A stretch of DNA of 64,000 nucleotides, taken from NCBI RefSeq assembly GCF_009801115.1, contig NZ_VTOL01000005.1, forward strand, positions 356,300-420,299, given 5' to 3'. Of the stretch, positions 54,656 through 63,285 are shown one piece after another. The translations under genes and the position numbers were made by a program. The notes under the pieces were generated by a model that was not told where the DNA came from, searched no databases, and saw only the letters and a list, made by a program, of their open reading frames with translations. This stretch comes from Dyadobacter sp. 3J3 (GTDB lineage: Bacteria > Bacteroidota > Bacteroidia > Cytophagales > Spirosomataceae). The stretch's first letter is position 1, and each line of letters begins with the position of its first letter.

Positions 54656-55780
54656 ATGAAAAGGATAAAAAAGTACTGCTTATTGGCTGGCAGTTTCGTC
54701 ACTTTACTACTGATACTATATAGCTGCGTTGAGCCGTTTTCTCCTCCGGAAATTAATTCGGATGAACAATATTTGGTAATAGATGGCTTTTTAAATGTAG
54801 GTTCTGATAGTAGCCGGATTAATTTGAGCCACACGCAAAACGCAAGTGCTAACGAGGCTGTGCTCAATGAAACAGGCGCGACTATAACGGCAGAGGAAGA
54901 TAAGGGGTCGACGTTTTCTTTTATTGAAAAAGGAAATGGGACGTACTTTTTACCGCCGCAAAATTTCAATAAATCGTCAAAGTATCGGCTGCGTATTAAA
55001 ATAAAAGGTGGTAAGGAATATCTTTCTGATTATGTTGAAGTAAAAAACACTCCGCCGATCGATAGTGTAGCATACAAATATGACAGCCGCCAGCAAGGTG
55101 GTGTAATGAATGTCAATACGCATGATCCAAGTAATCAGACACGTTTTTACAGATGGAAATTTGAAGAGACCTGGGAGTATAGAACTGCTTATTACTCAGG
55201 CCTGGAACTTTTTAATAACCAACTTATCGGAAGAAGAAATAATATTAATGTATGCTGGCGAACCATAAAGTCAGGAAATATCCTGTTGGGTTCTACCATA
55301 AAATTGTCTCAGGATATCATTAAAGATCTTCCGCTTACCACAGTTTTGACTTCCACAAATAAGCTTTATTTTGGATATAGTATTTTAGTAAAGCAGTATG
55401 GCCTTACGCAGGATGCTTTTGAATACTGGACGAGCCTTGCTAAAACTACCGAAGGAACAGGAAGTATATTTGATCCGCTGCCCTCACAAGTAACCGGTAA
55501 TTTTAAAAGTACAACGAATGCGAAGGAGTTGGTTTTTGGCTATTTCAGCGTAGCCGTCGAACAGTCAAAAAGGATATTTGTCCAACCAGGTTTAGGGTCT
55601 TATCCGACTTGTCCAATGCCAGATTCCTTATCAATTGCTGATGCTCTAAAATCATCACCGTCGCAGGTTTTGTTAAACACGGCAGGTGCAAAGCAGGATT
55701 CTGTCCTTTACAGTAGCGAATTTTGTGCAGACTGTCGGGTGCAGGGTGGAACTACAACAAAGCCGTCTTTTTGGCCATAA
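54656..55780 (+). CDS. DUF4249 family lipoprotein
   Basis: This 374-residue protein begins directly after the receptor stop codon. It has a signal segment ending in the lipobox LYSC (Cys about 24) and the DUF4249 start pattern CVEPFSPPEINSDEQYLVIDGFLNVG. The N-terminal part looks like a beta-sandwich (GATITAEEDKG, YRLRIKIKGGKEYLSDYVEVKNTPPIDSV). A Cys-containing end (CPMPDSL, FCADCRVQGG) resembles a small metal- or disulfide-bonded motif. The family is found beside TonB receptors in Bacteroidota and may be a surface partner; its function is unknown. Confidence 0.85.
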   Translation: MKRIKKYCLLAGSFVTLLLILYSCVEPFSPPEINSDEQYLVIDGFLNVGSDSSRINLSHTQNASANEAVLNETGATITAEEDKGSTFSFIEKGNGTYFLPPQNFNKSSKYRLRIKIKGGKEYLSDYVEVKNTPPIDSVAYKYDSRQQGGVMNVNTHDPSNQTRFYRWKFEETWEYRTAYYSGLELFNNQLIGRRNNINVCWRTIKSGNILLGSTIKLSQDIIKDLPLTTVLTSTNKLYFGYSILVKQYGLTQDAFEYWTSLAKTTEGTGSIFDPLPSQVTGNFKSTTNAKELVFGYFSVAVEQSKRIFVQPGLGSYPTCPMPDSLSIADALKSSPSQVLLNTAGAKQDSVLYSSEFCADCRVQGGTTTKPSFWP

Positions 55781-55804
55781 TATTTACCATAACGATATCA
55801 AAAC

Positions 55805-58210
55805 GTGAATTACAAAAGATTCATATGGTTATTCCTCAGCTTGTTATATTTCCCTTTTTTGGTAAAAGGGCAAGATAATAATTCTTCCGAGGTAGAAAAA
55901 AAATTCCAGCTGTATAGCCAAAAGGCCATTCAGGAAAAATTGTATTTACACCTTGACCGCAGTTTTTACGTGGTGGGAGAAACGATGTGGTTTAAAGCTT
56001 ATGACATAAATGGAGCTTCAAATCAATTTATGGATTTGAGCAAAATTGCCTATCTGGAAGTAATGGATAGGGAGCAAAATGCTGTGATCCAGACCAAGTT
56101 TTCATTACTGGGTGGCAAAGGAAATGGCTCTTTGATAATACCGTCCTCCATCGCCAGCGGAAATTATAAAGTAAGATGTTATACCAACTGGATGAAAAAT
56201 TTCAGTTCAGATTATTTTTTCGAAACGACAATTTCAGTCGTAAATCCATTTGTCAAATTTGATCCTAATCCGGATGAAAAGCAGGAAGTTACATATGATA
56301 TTCAGTTTTTTCCGGAAGGAGGGCAATTGGTAAGGAATATTGAAAGCAAAATCGGTTTCCGTGCTGTGGCAAGTGACGGCAAAGGGATAGATTTCAATGG
56401 CGTTTTGGTCAATCAGAATAATGACACGCTGGTCAGGTTTTCACCAAAAAAATTCGGGATCGGCAGTTTTATGTTCAAGCCTGCTGCTGGAAATGAATAC
56501 CGGATTTTGGTTAAAGATTCAAAAGGGAAAAGCAGTACATACAAACTTCCGGAAGTTCAGGAACAGGGTTATGTAATGCAGGTTAAGGATTCTACGGCAA
56601 ATCTGATCAAAGTAAGTGTTACTACACAAGCAGAAAGATTGGAAAATAGCGTCAGCTTATTTGTCCACACCCGTCAGTCAAACAGTTATGCTGAATCGAA
56701 ACCTCTGACTGCCGGAAAAGCTATTTTTGTTTTTGATAAAAATAAAATGGGAGATGGTATCAGCCAGATCACTGTTTTTAATTTATTGGGTAAACCTGTT
56801 GCTGAAAGATTATATTTCAAACGTCCTGCAAAGGATTTTGTACTTGATGGGAAAGTCAGCAAGCAGGAATACATAACGCGGGATAAAGTAATTATGGATC
56901 TGAGTTCGGCTAATGACGCCGGAATTGCAGAAATGGCCAATCTTTCTGTTTCTGTATTTCTGACAGATTCCATTCAAAATGATGACCAGGAAAACATCGG
57001 GAGTTATTTATATCTGTCCTCGGATTTAAAAGGAAATGTGGAGTCTCCGGAATATTACTCCAAAAGGAATAGCAAAGAAGTAGATGCTGATCTGGATAAT
57101 CTGATGATCACCCAAGGATGGCGACGATTCAAGTGGGATGATGTTTTTTCAAAAGCACCGGTATCGTTTGCAAATCTCCCTGAATTTGACGGTCATTTTA
57201 TTTATGGTAAAGTTTTTAACACGATTTCCAACGAACCGGCAAGAGGAATAGGAACGTATCTTGCCGCTCCCGATTTTCCGGCCAGATTATATTATGCGCA
57301 AAGTGATGCTTCCGGAACGATACGCTTTGAAGTCAAAGAGTTTTTCGGACCGAAGGAAATAACGATTCAGACAAATCTTAGTTTGGATAGTACTTATCGT
57401 TTTGAGATGGCGAATCCGTTTTCAAAACAACCGCTGAAAGTTGGGTTGAAATCCTTCTTTTTTGATAAAAAACAGGAAAATCAACTGCTAACCCGCACGG
57501 TTAATATGCAGACTGGCAATTCATTTTTGCCAAAAATATATAAAGAAAATAAATACGTTTTTGCAGATTCTGTTGCCTTTTTCGGAGCACCGGATGAAAA
57601 GTATTTTCTGGATGATTATACTCGTTTTCCAACGATGGAGGAAGTTATGCGCGAATATGTGCGCGGGGTAATGGTAAGAAGACGTCAGAAGGAATTTCAT
57701 TTCAGGATGGTTGACAGACTTTTCCCTCAAACGCTTTTCAATACAGATCCCCTGATTCTGCTGGATGGAATTCCGGTTTTTAATACGGATAAAATCATGG
57801 CTTTCGATCCCTTGAAAGTTAAAAAGATTGAATTGATGAATGCACATTATTATCTTGGCTGGGGAGATTTTACCGGCATAGTAAGTTTGTCGACATACCG
57901 TGGCGATTTGGCTGGATTTGAAATGGATCCCCGTGTTTTGGTTTTACCTTATGAGGGAGTCCAGGTACAGAGAGAATTTTATGCTCCGAAATATGATGCG
58001 CAGGTAAAACTTCAAAGCCGTGTCCCGGATTTTCGGAATCTTTTACATTGGGCTCCGGATGTTGATACGGATGCGCAGGGTAAGGCTCAGCTAAGTTTTT
58101 ACACCTCGGATCAGCCGGGGCATTACCGCGTAATTGTCCAGGGAATGACAAAAAGCGGATTAGCAGGTAGCAAAACATTTTCATTTGAAGTAGCACGAAG
58201 AAGCTTATAA
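55805..58210 (+). CDS. Large MG2-domain protein with plug-like segment, partner of the TonB receptor
   Basis: This 801-residue protein starts at GTG 55805, followed by a signal peptide (NYKRFIWLFLSLLYFPFLVKGQ). Residues about 38-135 form an MG2-like macroglobulin domain (LYLHLDRSFYVVGETMWFKAYDINGAS). More beta-sandwich domains follow, with the family motif LDNLMITQGWRRFKWDDVF. Next comes a carboxypeptidase-regulatory-like domain (FNTISNEPARGIGTYLAAPD), and then a segment like a TonB-receptor plug (PLILLDGIPVFNTDKIMAFDPLKVKKIELM), but no barrel. The C-terminal part (LLHWAPDVDTDAQGKAQLSFYTSDQPGHYRV) resembles a macroglobulin strand set. No thioester motif is seen. It is the last gene of the four-gene operon. 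Confidence 0.82.
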   Translation: MNYKRFIWLFLSLLYFPFLVKGQDNNSSEVEKKFQLYSQKAIQEKLYLHLDRSFYVVGETMWFKAYDINGASNQFMDLSKIAYLEVMDREQNAVIQTKFSLLGGKGNGSLIIPSSIASGNYKVRCYTNWMKNFSSDYFFETTISVVNPFVKFDPNPDEKQEVTYDIQFFPEGGQLVRNIESKIGFRAVASDGKGIDFNGVLVNQNNDTLVRFSPKKFGIGSFMFKPAAGNEYRILVKDSKGKSSTYKLPEVQEQGYVMQVKDSTANLIKVSVTTQAERLENSVSLFVHTRQSNSYAESKPLTAGKAIFVFDKNKMGDGISQITVFNLLGKPVAERLYFKRPAKDFVLDGKVSKQEYITRDKVIMDLSSANDAGIAEMANLSVSVFLTDSIQNDDQENIGSYLYLSSDLKGNVESPEYYSKRNSKEVDADLDNLMITQGWRRFKWDDVFSKAPVSFANLPEFDGHFIYGKVFNTISNEPARGIGTYLAAPDFPARLYYAQSDASGTIRFEVKEFFGPKEITIQTNLSLDSTYRFEMANPFSKQPLKVGLKSFFFDKKQENQLLTRTVNMQTGNSFLPKIYKENKYVFADSVAFFGAPDEKYFLDDYTRFPTMEEVMREYVRGVMVRRRQKEFHFRMVDRLFPQTLFNTDPLILLDGIPVFNTDKIMAFDPLKVKKIELMNAHYYLGWGDFTGIVSLSTYRGDLAGFEMDPRVLVLPYEGVQVQREFYAPKYDAQVKLQSRVPDFRNLLHWAPDVDTDAQGKAQLSFYTSDQPGHYRVIVQGMTKSGLAGSKTFSFEVARRSL

Positions 58211-58242
58211 ATCTTACAGCGTCGTCCACCCAAATCCAGTGC

Positions 58243-58271
58243 AAAACCCGAAAAGCAATTTTTCGGGTTTT
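58243..58271 (+). terminator. Terminator of the TonB-receptor operon
   Basis: AAAACCCGAAAA and TTTTCGGGTTTT are perfect complements around GCAAT, followed by more T. It lies about 35 bases past the last stop codon. Confidence 0.85.
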
Positions 58272-58289
58272 TTCTTTTGAAATTTAACA

Positions 58290-58522
58290 TTTAAACGCAG
58301 AGTTTGGGGAGTTTCTCGCCGGGTGTGTTGAGTTTTTTTTATAGATTAATAAGACAAGTACACCCCCAATTTGCGTCTAAATAAAAGTTATTTAAACGTT
58401 GAGTTTATAGAGCGGTCCGCCCCGCAGTTTCTCGCAGAGCTCAGTGAGTTTGTATATTATTACAATAAAAACAAAACTCACCCGAACTCCGCGCAAAACT
58501 TCCCGAACTCTGCGTTTAATAA
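58290..58522. repeat. Long imperfect palindromic element with an internal third copy
   Basis: The left arm (58290-58336; TTTAAACGCAGAGTTTGGGG, then a Gly-codon-like GTTTCTCGCCGGG run and TTGAGTTTT) returns inverted in 58473-58519 (AAAACTCACCCGAACTCCGC, then AACTTCCCGAACTCTGCGTT). About 45 bases align with several mismatches. A third, direct, partial copy starts at TTTAAACGTTGAG (58391). No open frame of note is present. It fills the 313-base gap before the Lrp-type gene and resembles dispersed palindromic repeats. Confidence 0.6.
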
Positions 58523-58523
58523 A

Positions 58524-58985
58524 TCAAATATAGAATTCCGAAGTATGTTTGATTTCCTTCAAAACGAATGTACTATTAAGCACGCCGATATTATCAATTT
58601 TTGATAATTTATACTTTACGAAATCATGGTATTCGTCCAGACTCCGGACATTGATTTTTAAAAGAAAATCGACCTGCCCGGCCATGTGGTAACATTCCTG
58701 CACTTCATCCAGATTCTGGATTTCCTGTTCAAATTTTTCAATAAATGCTTCGTTGTGATAGCGCATGGAAACCTGACAGATCGTAGTAATAGGTCTGTTT
58801 ATCAGTTTTTTATCAAGGATGGCGACGTATTGTTTTATAAATCCAAGATTTTCCAATCGACGGATCCGCTCGTAAATTGGGGAAATAGTCAGATTCAGAA
58901 TATTAGCGATTTCCTTCGTCGTTTTCTTCGCATCTTTCTGTAAAATGCGTAAAATTTTAGTGTCTATCTTATCTATGTCTTCCAT
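58524..58985 (-). CDS. Lrp/AsnC family transcriptional regulator
   Basis: I choose the ATG at 58985, giving 153 residues starting MEDIDKIDTKILRILQKDAKKTTKEIANIL, the Lrp N-terminal helix-turn-helix; 25 upstream in-frame residues are unlike the family. The HTH spans about 15-60 (TISPIYERIRRLENLGFIKQYVAIL). The C-terminal RAM domain (about 70-150; EVQECYHMAGQVDFLLKINVRSLDEYHDFV) binds amino acids and builds dimers or octamers. Divergent placement next to tdh-kbl suggests it senses an amino acid and controls threonine breakdown, like leucine-responsive Lrp on the E. coli kbl-tdh operon. Confidence 0.93.
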   Translation of the reverse strand: MEDIDKIDTKILRILQKDAKKTTKEIANILNLTISPIYERIRRLENLGFIKQYVAILDKKLINRPITTICQVSMRYHNEAFIEKFEQEIQNLDEVQECYHMAGQVDFLLKINVRSLDEYHDFVKYKLSKIDNIGVLNSTFVLKEIKHTSEFYI

Positions 58986-59112
58986 GATGGCACAATTTTT
59001 CCTGCGTTTATAAAAGAGAATACTTGCAATAAGTAAAATTTTCTTTGAATTGATACTCATGCAGTAATGTTTATTGAAATTGGGAGCAATTATTTAAAAT
59101 ATTATCTTAAAA

Positions 59113-59155
59113 TGCAAAATTGCAAGTGATTAATACTTTATAAAAGTCTTGCAAG
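59113..59155 (+). promoter_or_regulatory. Candidate Lrp operator upstream of tdh
   Basis: TGCAA-AA-TTGCA (59113-59124) and CTTGCAAG (59148-59155) are two dyads sharing TTGCAA. Their centres lie 33 bases apart, about three helical turns. The second abuts the tdh start codon. Both lie between the divergent Lrp-type gene and tdh, so they are plausible sites for that regulator. The AT-rich sequence between them gives no clear -7 box. Confidence 0.4.
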
Positions 59156-60109
59156 ATGAAATCTGAACGAATTTTAGTGATCGGAGCAAATGGCCAGATT
59201 GGATCTGTCCTGGTGGATTATTTGCGTGGTATGTATGGTGAAAGCCAGGTTATTGCCTCGGATTTAAAAGTAAATTCAGAGCGGCAGGATTATTTTGAGG
59301 TTCTTGACGCTACGGATGCAAAAACTTTGGATAAAATTGTAAAATGCCATAGCATAACACAGATTTATCACCTTGCCGCGATCTTATCTGCCAAAGGAGA
59401 ACAAAATCCTTTAAACACTTGGCAGATTAATATGCAGACGTATTTTAATGTACTCGAAGTAGCAAGAGAAAATGGTGTAAAAAAAATATTTTACCCAAGT
59501 TCAATCGCTGTTTTCGGTGCTCACGTGCATGGCTTGGCAGATCAGTTTTCTTATCTGGATCCTTCGACGGTTTATGGAATCAGCAAAGCGGCAGGTGAAA
59601 ACTGGTCAAATTATTACTTCAATCGTTACGGTATGGATATTCGTTCACTACGCTATCCAGGCATCATCAGTTACCAATCGATGCCGGGAGGTGGCACTAC
59701 GGATTATGCCGTTGATATATATCACAAAGCTGTAAAAGGCGAGCATTTTGATTGTTTTTTGGAAGAAAATACAACGCTTCCAATGATATACATGAATGAT
59801 GCCATGGATGCGACCGTGCGTTTAATGGAAGCTCCTGCGGAAAAAATTACCGTTCGAACGGGTTACAATCTTGCGGGGATGAGTTTTTCTCCAAAGGAAA
59901 TTTTTGAAAGTATCCGTAAGATTATCCCGAATTTTGAAATAAGTTATAAACCAGATTCCCGTCAGGCCATAGCCGAATCATGGCCGCAGCAAATTGATGA
60001 CTCAAAGGCCAGAGCCGATTGGGGTTGGCGTCCGGCTTACTCGCTCGATAGAATGACAGAGGAAATGATTATCGAATTGAGAAAAAAATATGAAATAGTG
60101 AGAAGCTAA
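59156..60109 (+). CDS. L-threonine 3-dehydrogenase, epimerase (SDR) type
   Basis: This 317-residue protein has the extended-SDR fold: ERILVIGANGQIGSVLVDYLRG for NAD binding, FYPSSIAVFG, and the catalytic YGISKAAGE. It resembles the UDP-glucose-4-epimerase-like threonine dehydrogenases known from Flavobacterium, not the zinc-dependent enzyme of E. coli. It oxidises L-threonine to 2-amino-3-ketobutyrate. The kbl gene directly downstream, which uses that product, gives strong support. Confidence 0.88.
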   Translation: MKSERILVIGANGQIGSVLVDYLRGMYGESQVIASDLKVNSERQDYFEVLDATDAKTLDKIVKCHSITQIYHLAAILSAKGEQNPLNTWQINMQTYFNVLEVARENGVKKIFYPSSIAVFGAHVHGLADQFSYLDPSTVYGISKAAGENWSNYYFNRYGMDIRSLRYPGIISYQSMPGGGTTDYAVDIYHKAVKGEHFDCFLEENTTLPMIYMNDAMDATVRLMEAPAEKITVRTGYNLAGMSFSPKEIFESIRKIIPNFEISYKPDSRQAIAESWPQQIDDSKARADWGWRPAYSLDRMTEEMIIELRKKYEIVRS

Positions 60110-60146
60110 AAACTTCTGTTATTGATTCATTCAAAATATAAAAAAC

Positions 60147-61337
60147 ATGTACGGAGATATTAAAGAACAACTTCAGGGCGAAATTGAAGGCATAAGAGAA
60201 GCCGGGCTTTATAAAACCGAGCGCATTATTACAACGCCTCAGGCAGCAAAAATAGCGACGGATAACGGGAAGGAAGTATTGAATTTTTGTGCCAATAATT
60301 ACCTCGGACTTTCCTCACATCCGGATGTAATTGAAGCTGGAATTGACGCGATCAGGACACATGGTTTTGGTATGTCTTCCGTTCGTTTTATCTGCGGAAC
60401 TCAGGATATTCATAAGGAACTTGAACGTAAAACGGCAGAGTTTTTAGGAACGGAAGATTGTATTTTATACGCAGCCGCTTTTGATGCCAATGGCGGTGTT
60501 TTCGAACCTTTGTTAGGCGAACAGGATGCCATTATTTCGGATGAATTAAATCACGCTTCGCTGATCGATGGTATTCGTTTGTGTAAAGCAAAACGTTTCC
60601 GTTACAAGCATAATAATCTGGAAGATCTGGAACAGCAGTTAAAAGATGCACAGGGAAGTCGCCGGATTTTAATTGTTACAGATGGCGTTTTTTCAATGGA
60701 CGGAACGATTGCACGTCTTGATGAAATCTGTGACCTGGCTGAACAATATGGCGCTATGGTGATGATTGATGAATGCCATGCATCCGGATTTATTGGAAAA
60801 ACAGGCCGTGGAACACATGAATTCCGTAATGTTATGGGGAGAATTGATATCATCACCGGAACATATGGCAAAGCGCTAGGCGGCGCATCGGGAGGTTTTA
60901 CGGCTGCTAAAAAAGAGATTGTTGAAATTCTTCGTCAGCGTTCGCGTCCTTATTTGTTTTCCAATACACTTGCTCCATCAATCGTTGGTGCTTCGATCAA
61001 GGTTTTAGATTTATTGACAAAATCGACAGCTCTTCGCGACAAGCTTGAAAACAGTACAAAATATTTCCGGGAGGAAATGACAAAAGCAGGTTTTGACATT
61101 CTTCCCGGCGAACATCCGATTGTGCCGATTATGCTATATGATGCAAAACTGGCTCAGCAATTCGCAGCAAAATTACTGGATGAAGGAATTTATGTGATCG
61201 GGTTTTTCTATCCCGTGGTACCACAAGGGAAGGCGCGTATTCGTGTACAGATTTCTGCCGGTCATGAGCAGGAACATCTTGAAAAAGCAGTAGCGGCCTT
61301 TACGAAAGTAGGTAAGGAACTAGGTGTGATAAGCTAA
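60147..61337 (+). CDS. kbl: Glycine C-acetyltransferase (2-amino-3-ketobutyrate CoA ligase)
   Basis: This 396-residue PLP enzyme of the alpha-oxoamine synthase family splits 2-amino-3-ketobutyrate with CoA into glycine and acetyl-CoA. Motifs are [49 protein letters not shown], and the PLP lysine in [14 protein letters not shown]. With the dehydrogenase gene upstream it completes threonine-to-glycine conversion. A 37-base gap separates the two genes, so they form one operon. Confidence 0.95.
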   Translation: MYGDIKEQLQGEIEGIREAGLYKTERIITTPQAAKIATDNGKEVLNFCANNYLGLSSHPDVIEAGIDAIRTHGFGMSSVRFICGTQDIHKELERKTAEFLGTEDCILYAAAFDANGGVFEPLLGEQDAIISDELNHASLIDGIRLCKAKRFRYKHNNLEDLEQQLKDAQGSRRILIVTDGVFSMDGTIARLDEICDLAEQYGAMVMIDECHASGFIGKTGRGTHEFRNVMGRIDIITGTYGKALGGASGGFTAAKKEIVEILRQRSRPYLFSNTLAPSIVGASIKVLDLLTKSTALRDKLENSTKYFREEMTKAGFDILPGEHPIVPIMLYDAKLAQQFAAKLLDEGIYVIGFFYPVVPQGKARIRVQISAGHEQEHLEKAVAAFTKVGKELGVIS

Positions 61338-61351
61338 AAGAATTCAGATAC

Positions 61352-61397
61352 AAAAACAGAAATCCGGGTACTGGGAAGTATCCGGATTTCTGTTTTT
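61352..61397. terminator. Bidirectional terminator between kbl and the transglutaminase-like gene
   Basis: AAAAACAGAAATCCGG and CCGGATTTCTGTTTTT are perfect complements around a 14-base loop, with A- and T-runs at the outer ends, placed between converging genes. Confidence 0.92.
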
Positions 61398-61412
61398 ATA
61401 AGGACATTATAT

Positions 61413-62225
61413 TTAATTATTCTGATCCGGTTCCGGTTCAAGAAGTTCTACTTCAACTGTTAAAGATTTCAAAGTTGCATTGCCATATTGTGTCACCATT
61501 GCCACATCAGCTGCATCACGACCATGCGCAATTTCAATGCGGTAACCTTCGGTTTTTTCCTGAACCGCATCAAAAGGATACCACTCTCCGCCAATATAAA
61601 CTTCAAACCACGCGTGAAGATCTATGTCTTTTAATTTGTCGAGATATCCTACGGTCATCCGTGTCGGAATGCATAGATTTCTACAAAGTGCAATAGCCAA
61701 ATGAGTGAAATCCCGGCATACGCCAAAACGATACCTGGCCAGATCGACCGCCGTTGTACTGGCGTCCGTAACACCATATTGGTACGTAATGTTATCATGT
61801 ATCCAGCTTCGGATTGCCTCTACTTGCTCATAACCAGGCACTAGATTTCCCGCGATTTCCAAGGCCAACATATTGATTTCGTGTAAATCCGACTGGCAAT
61901 ACCGGCTGGGTAAAATATAAAGCATTATATCATCAGGCAAATCACTGACGAGCATAAATTTGGGCAAAGGATTGGGGATTTGTTTTGTGAGGTTCACCTG
62001 TGCCACAACTTCTGAGGTAATGGTAACCTGCCCTACCGGCAAAATAGTCCGCTGGCATGGGTTGCCATATATATCCTTATATTCTGAAAACGGTATCGGC
62101 GGTTCAATATGGAAACCTTCACTGATAATAGATTGGCCTTCTTCATGCCTTGGGCGCAGCATTGTGGTAATTGTTGTGGGCGCATATACGTTGTAAGTAA
62201 ATATGCTGCGTCCCTTCATTTTCAT
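61413..62225 (-). CDS. Transglutaminase-like domain protein
   Basis: This 270-residue protein has no signal peptide. The transglutaminase-core domain (about 130-230) carries the Cys in RFGVCRDFTHLAIALCR, the His in DLHAWFEVYIGGEWYPFDAV and the Asp in WYPFD. Residues about 10-110 form a beta-rich N-terminal domain (VTITSEVVAQVNLTKQIPNPLP). Such bacterial proteins are usually cysteine proteases or amide-bond-modifying enzymes of unknown target. It converges on kbl; its upstream gap is 448 bases. Confidence 0.87.
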   Translation of the reverse strand: MKMKGRSIFTYNVYAPTTITTMLRPRHEEGQSIISEGFHIEPPIPFSEYKDIYGNPCQRTILPVGQVTITSEVVAQVNLTKQIPNPLPKFMLVSDLPDDIMLYILPSRYCQSDLHEINMLALEIAGNLVPGYEQVEAIRSWIHDNITYQYGVTDASTTAVDLARYRFGVCRDFTHLAIALCRNLCIPTRMTVGYLDKLKDIDLHAWFEVYIGGEWYPFDAVQEKTEGYRIEIAHGRDAADVAMVTQYGNATLKSLTVEVELLEPEPDQNN

Positions 62226-62377
62226 GTAATATTCGTTTTAAGTAAAGTATGTAAAGATAGAAAGCATTATTGATGGAAATCAGGTGTGAGGGTTCATTTT
62301 AAAACTTTCTTTACAACGGAATACAAACAACTATGACAAAATTGAACATCTAAGAAATAATATAACAGAGATGAACA

Positions 62378-62413
62378 ATATTTTAACAACATCATACGAT
62401 CTTGTTAAAATAT
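62378..62413. promoter_or_regulatory. Perfect 12-bp inverted repeat in a 448-base gap
   Basis: ATATTTTAACAA (62378-62389) and TTGTTAAAATAT (62402-62413) are exact reverse complements separated by 12 bases. The gap 62226-62673 is very AT-rich, holds no gene I can support, and must contain the promoters of the divergent transglutaminase-like and YceI genes. The dyad may be a regulator site or a hairpin. Confidence 0.4.
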
Positions 62414-62673
62414 AAAAGATAATTATTAGTCAATTAAATCTTAGATAGTTAGTGAAATTGAAAGTTCTTTGAGGAGAAATTCCCTAAAAGAGAATATTAG
62501 ATAAACATTAAAATCTTTTGACGGATGATCTAATTTTATTTAATTTCTGTTTTTGAAATCAAGACGATAGATTTATAGCAAAACCTGATGCAGGACTATA
62601 ATTCACGGAATTAATGAACCGGTAGTGATGAATAGTTACCGCCGGCATTTTCAAATTTAAAGTTAACATTCCT

Positions 62674-63207
62674 ATGACAGTTACAAAGTGGATAGTAGAC
62701 CCGGTACATTCTGATGTGCAATTTAAAATTAAACATTTGGTAATTTCTTCAATTACAGGTTCTTTCAAGAATTTTGAAGGAGGTGCGACTTCTGATTTGA
62801 ATGATTTTGAAAATGCAGAAATCCATTTCTCACTGGATGTTGATAGTATTGATACAAATCAGAATATGCGGGATGAACACTTAAAATCGGCTGACTTTTT
62901 TGATGCGGCTCAGTTCCCGCATATAACTTTTCAGTCAAACTATTTTCATAAGGTAAAAGGAGATCATTACAAACTGTCAGGTTTGCTTACGTTGAAAGGT
63001 ATAACCAAACCTATAGAACTTGATGCGGAATATGGTGGTACCGAACGTGATACCGACGGAAATATCAGATTGGGTTTTGAAGTGGAAGGAAGAATCAGTC
63101 GCCAGGAATTTGGATTGAATTATATGCAGCTAACAGAGACCGGTGGCCTTTTAATCGGGGAAGATGTAAAGCTGATCGCTAATATACAGTTGATGAAACA
63201 GGAATAA
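62674..63207 (+). CDS. YceI family protein
   Basis: This 177-residue protein has the YceI lipocalin-like pattern: WIVDPVHSDVQFKIKHLVISSITGSFKNFEG, then the central MRDEHLKSADFFDAAQFPHITFQSN and the end FGLNYMQLTETGGLLIGEDVKLIANIQL. The family binds long isoprenoids or similar amphipathic molecules. There is no signal peptide, so this copy is probably cytoplasmic. A repetitive array begins about 80 bases after its stop. Confidence 0.93.
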   Translation: MTVTKWIVDPVHSDVQFKIKHLVISSITGSFKNFEGGATSDLNDFENAEIHFSLDVDSIDTNQNMRDEHLKSADFFDAAQFPHITFQSNYFHKVKGDHYKLSGLLTLKGITKPIELDAEYGGTERDTDGNIRLGFEVEGRISRQEFGLNYMQLTETGGLLIGEDVKLIANIQLMKQE

Positions 63208-63285
63208 GAAATCTGTTTATGATATCTAAATGCCCATTTCGCTTATGTGAATGGGTATTTTTTTGTTTGATGGTTTTCTTTTTTT

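Noticed and set aside
51884-58210. A SusCD-type polysaccharide utilisation locus.
   Set aside because: There is no SusD homologue, glycoside hydrolase or hybrid regulator; the lipoprotein partner is of the DUF4249 type.
58371-58604. A 77-codon plus-strand open frame over the palindromic element before the Lrp gene.
   Set aside because: It translates the repeat and then antisense Lrp codons, so it is not a likely gene.
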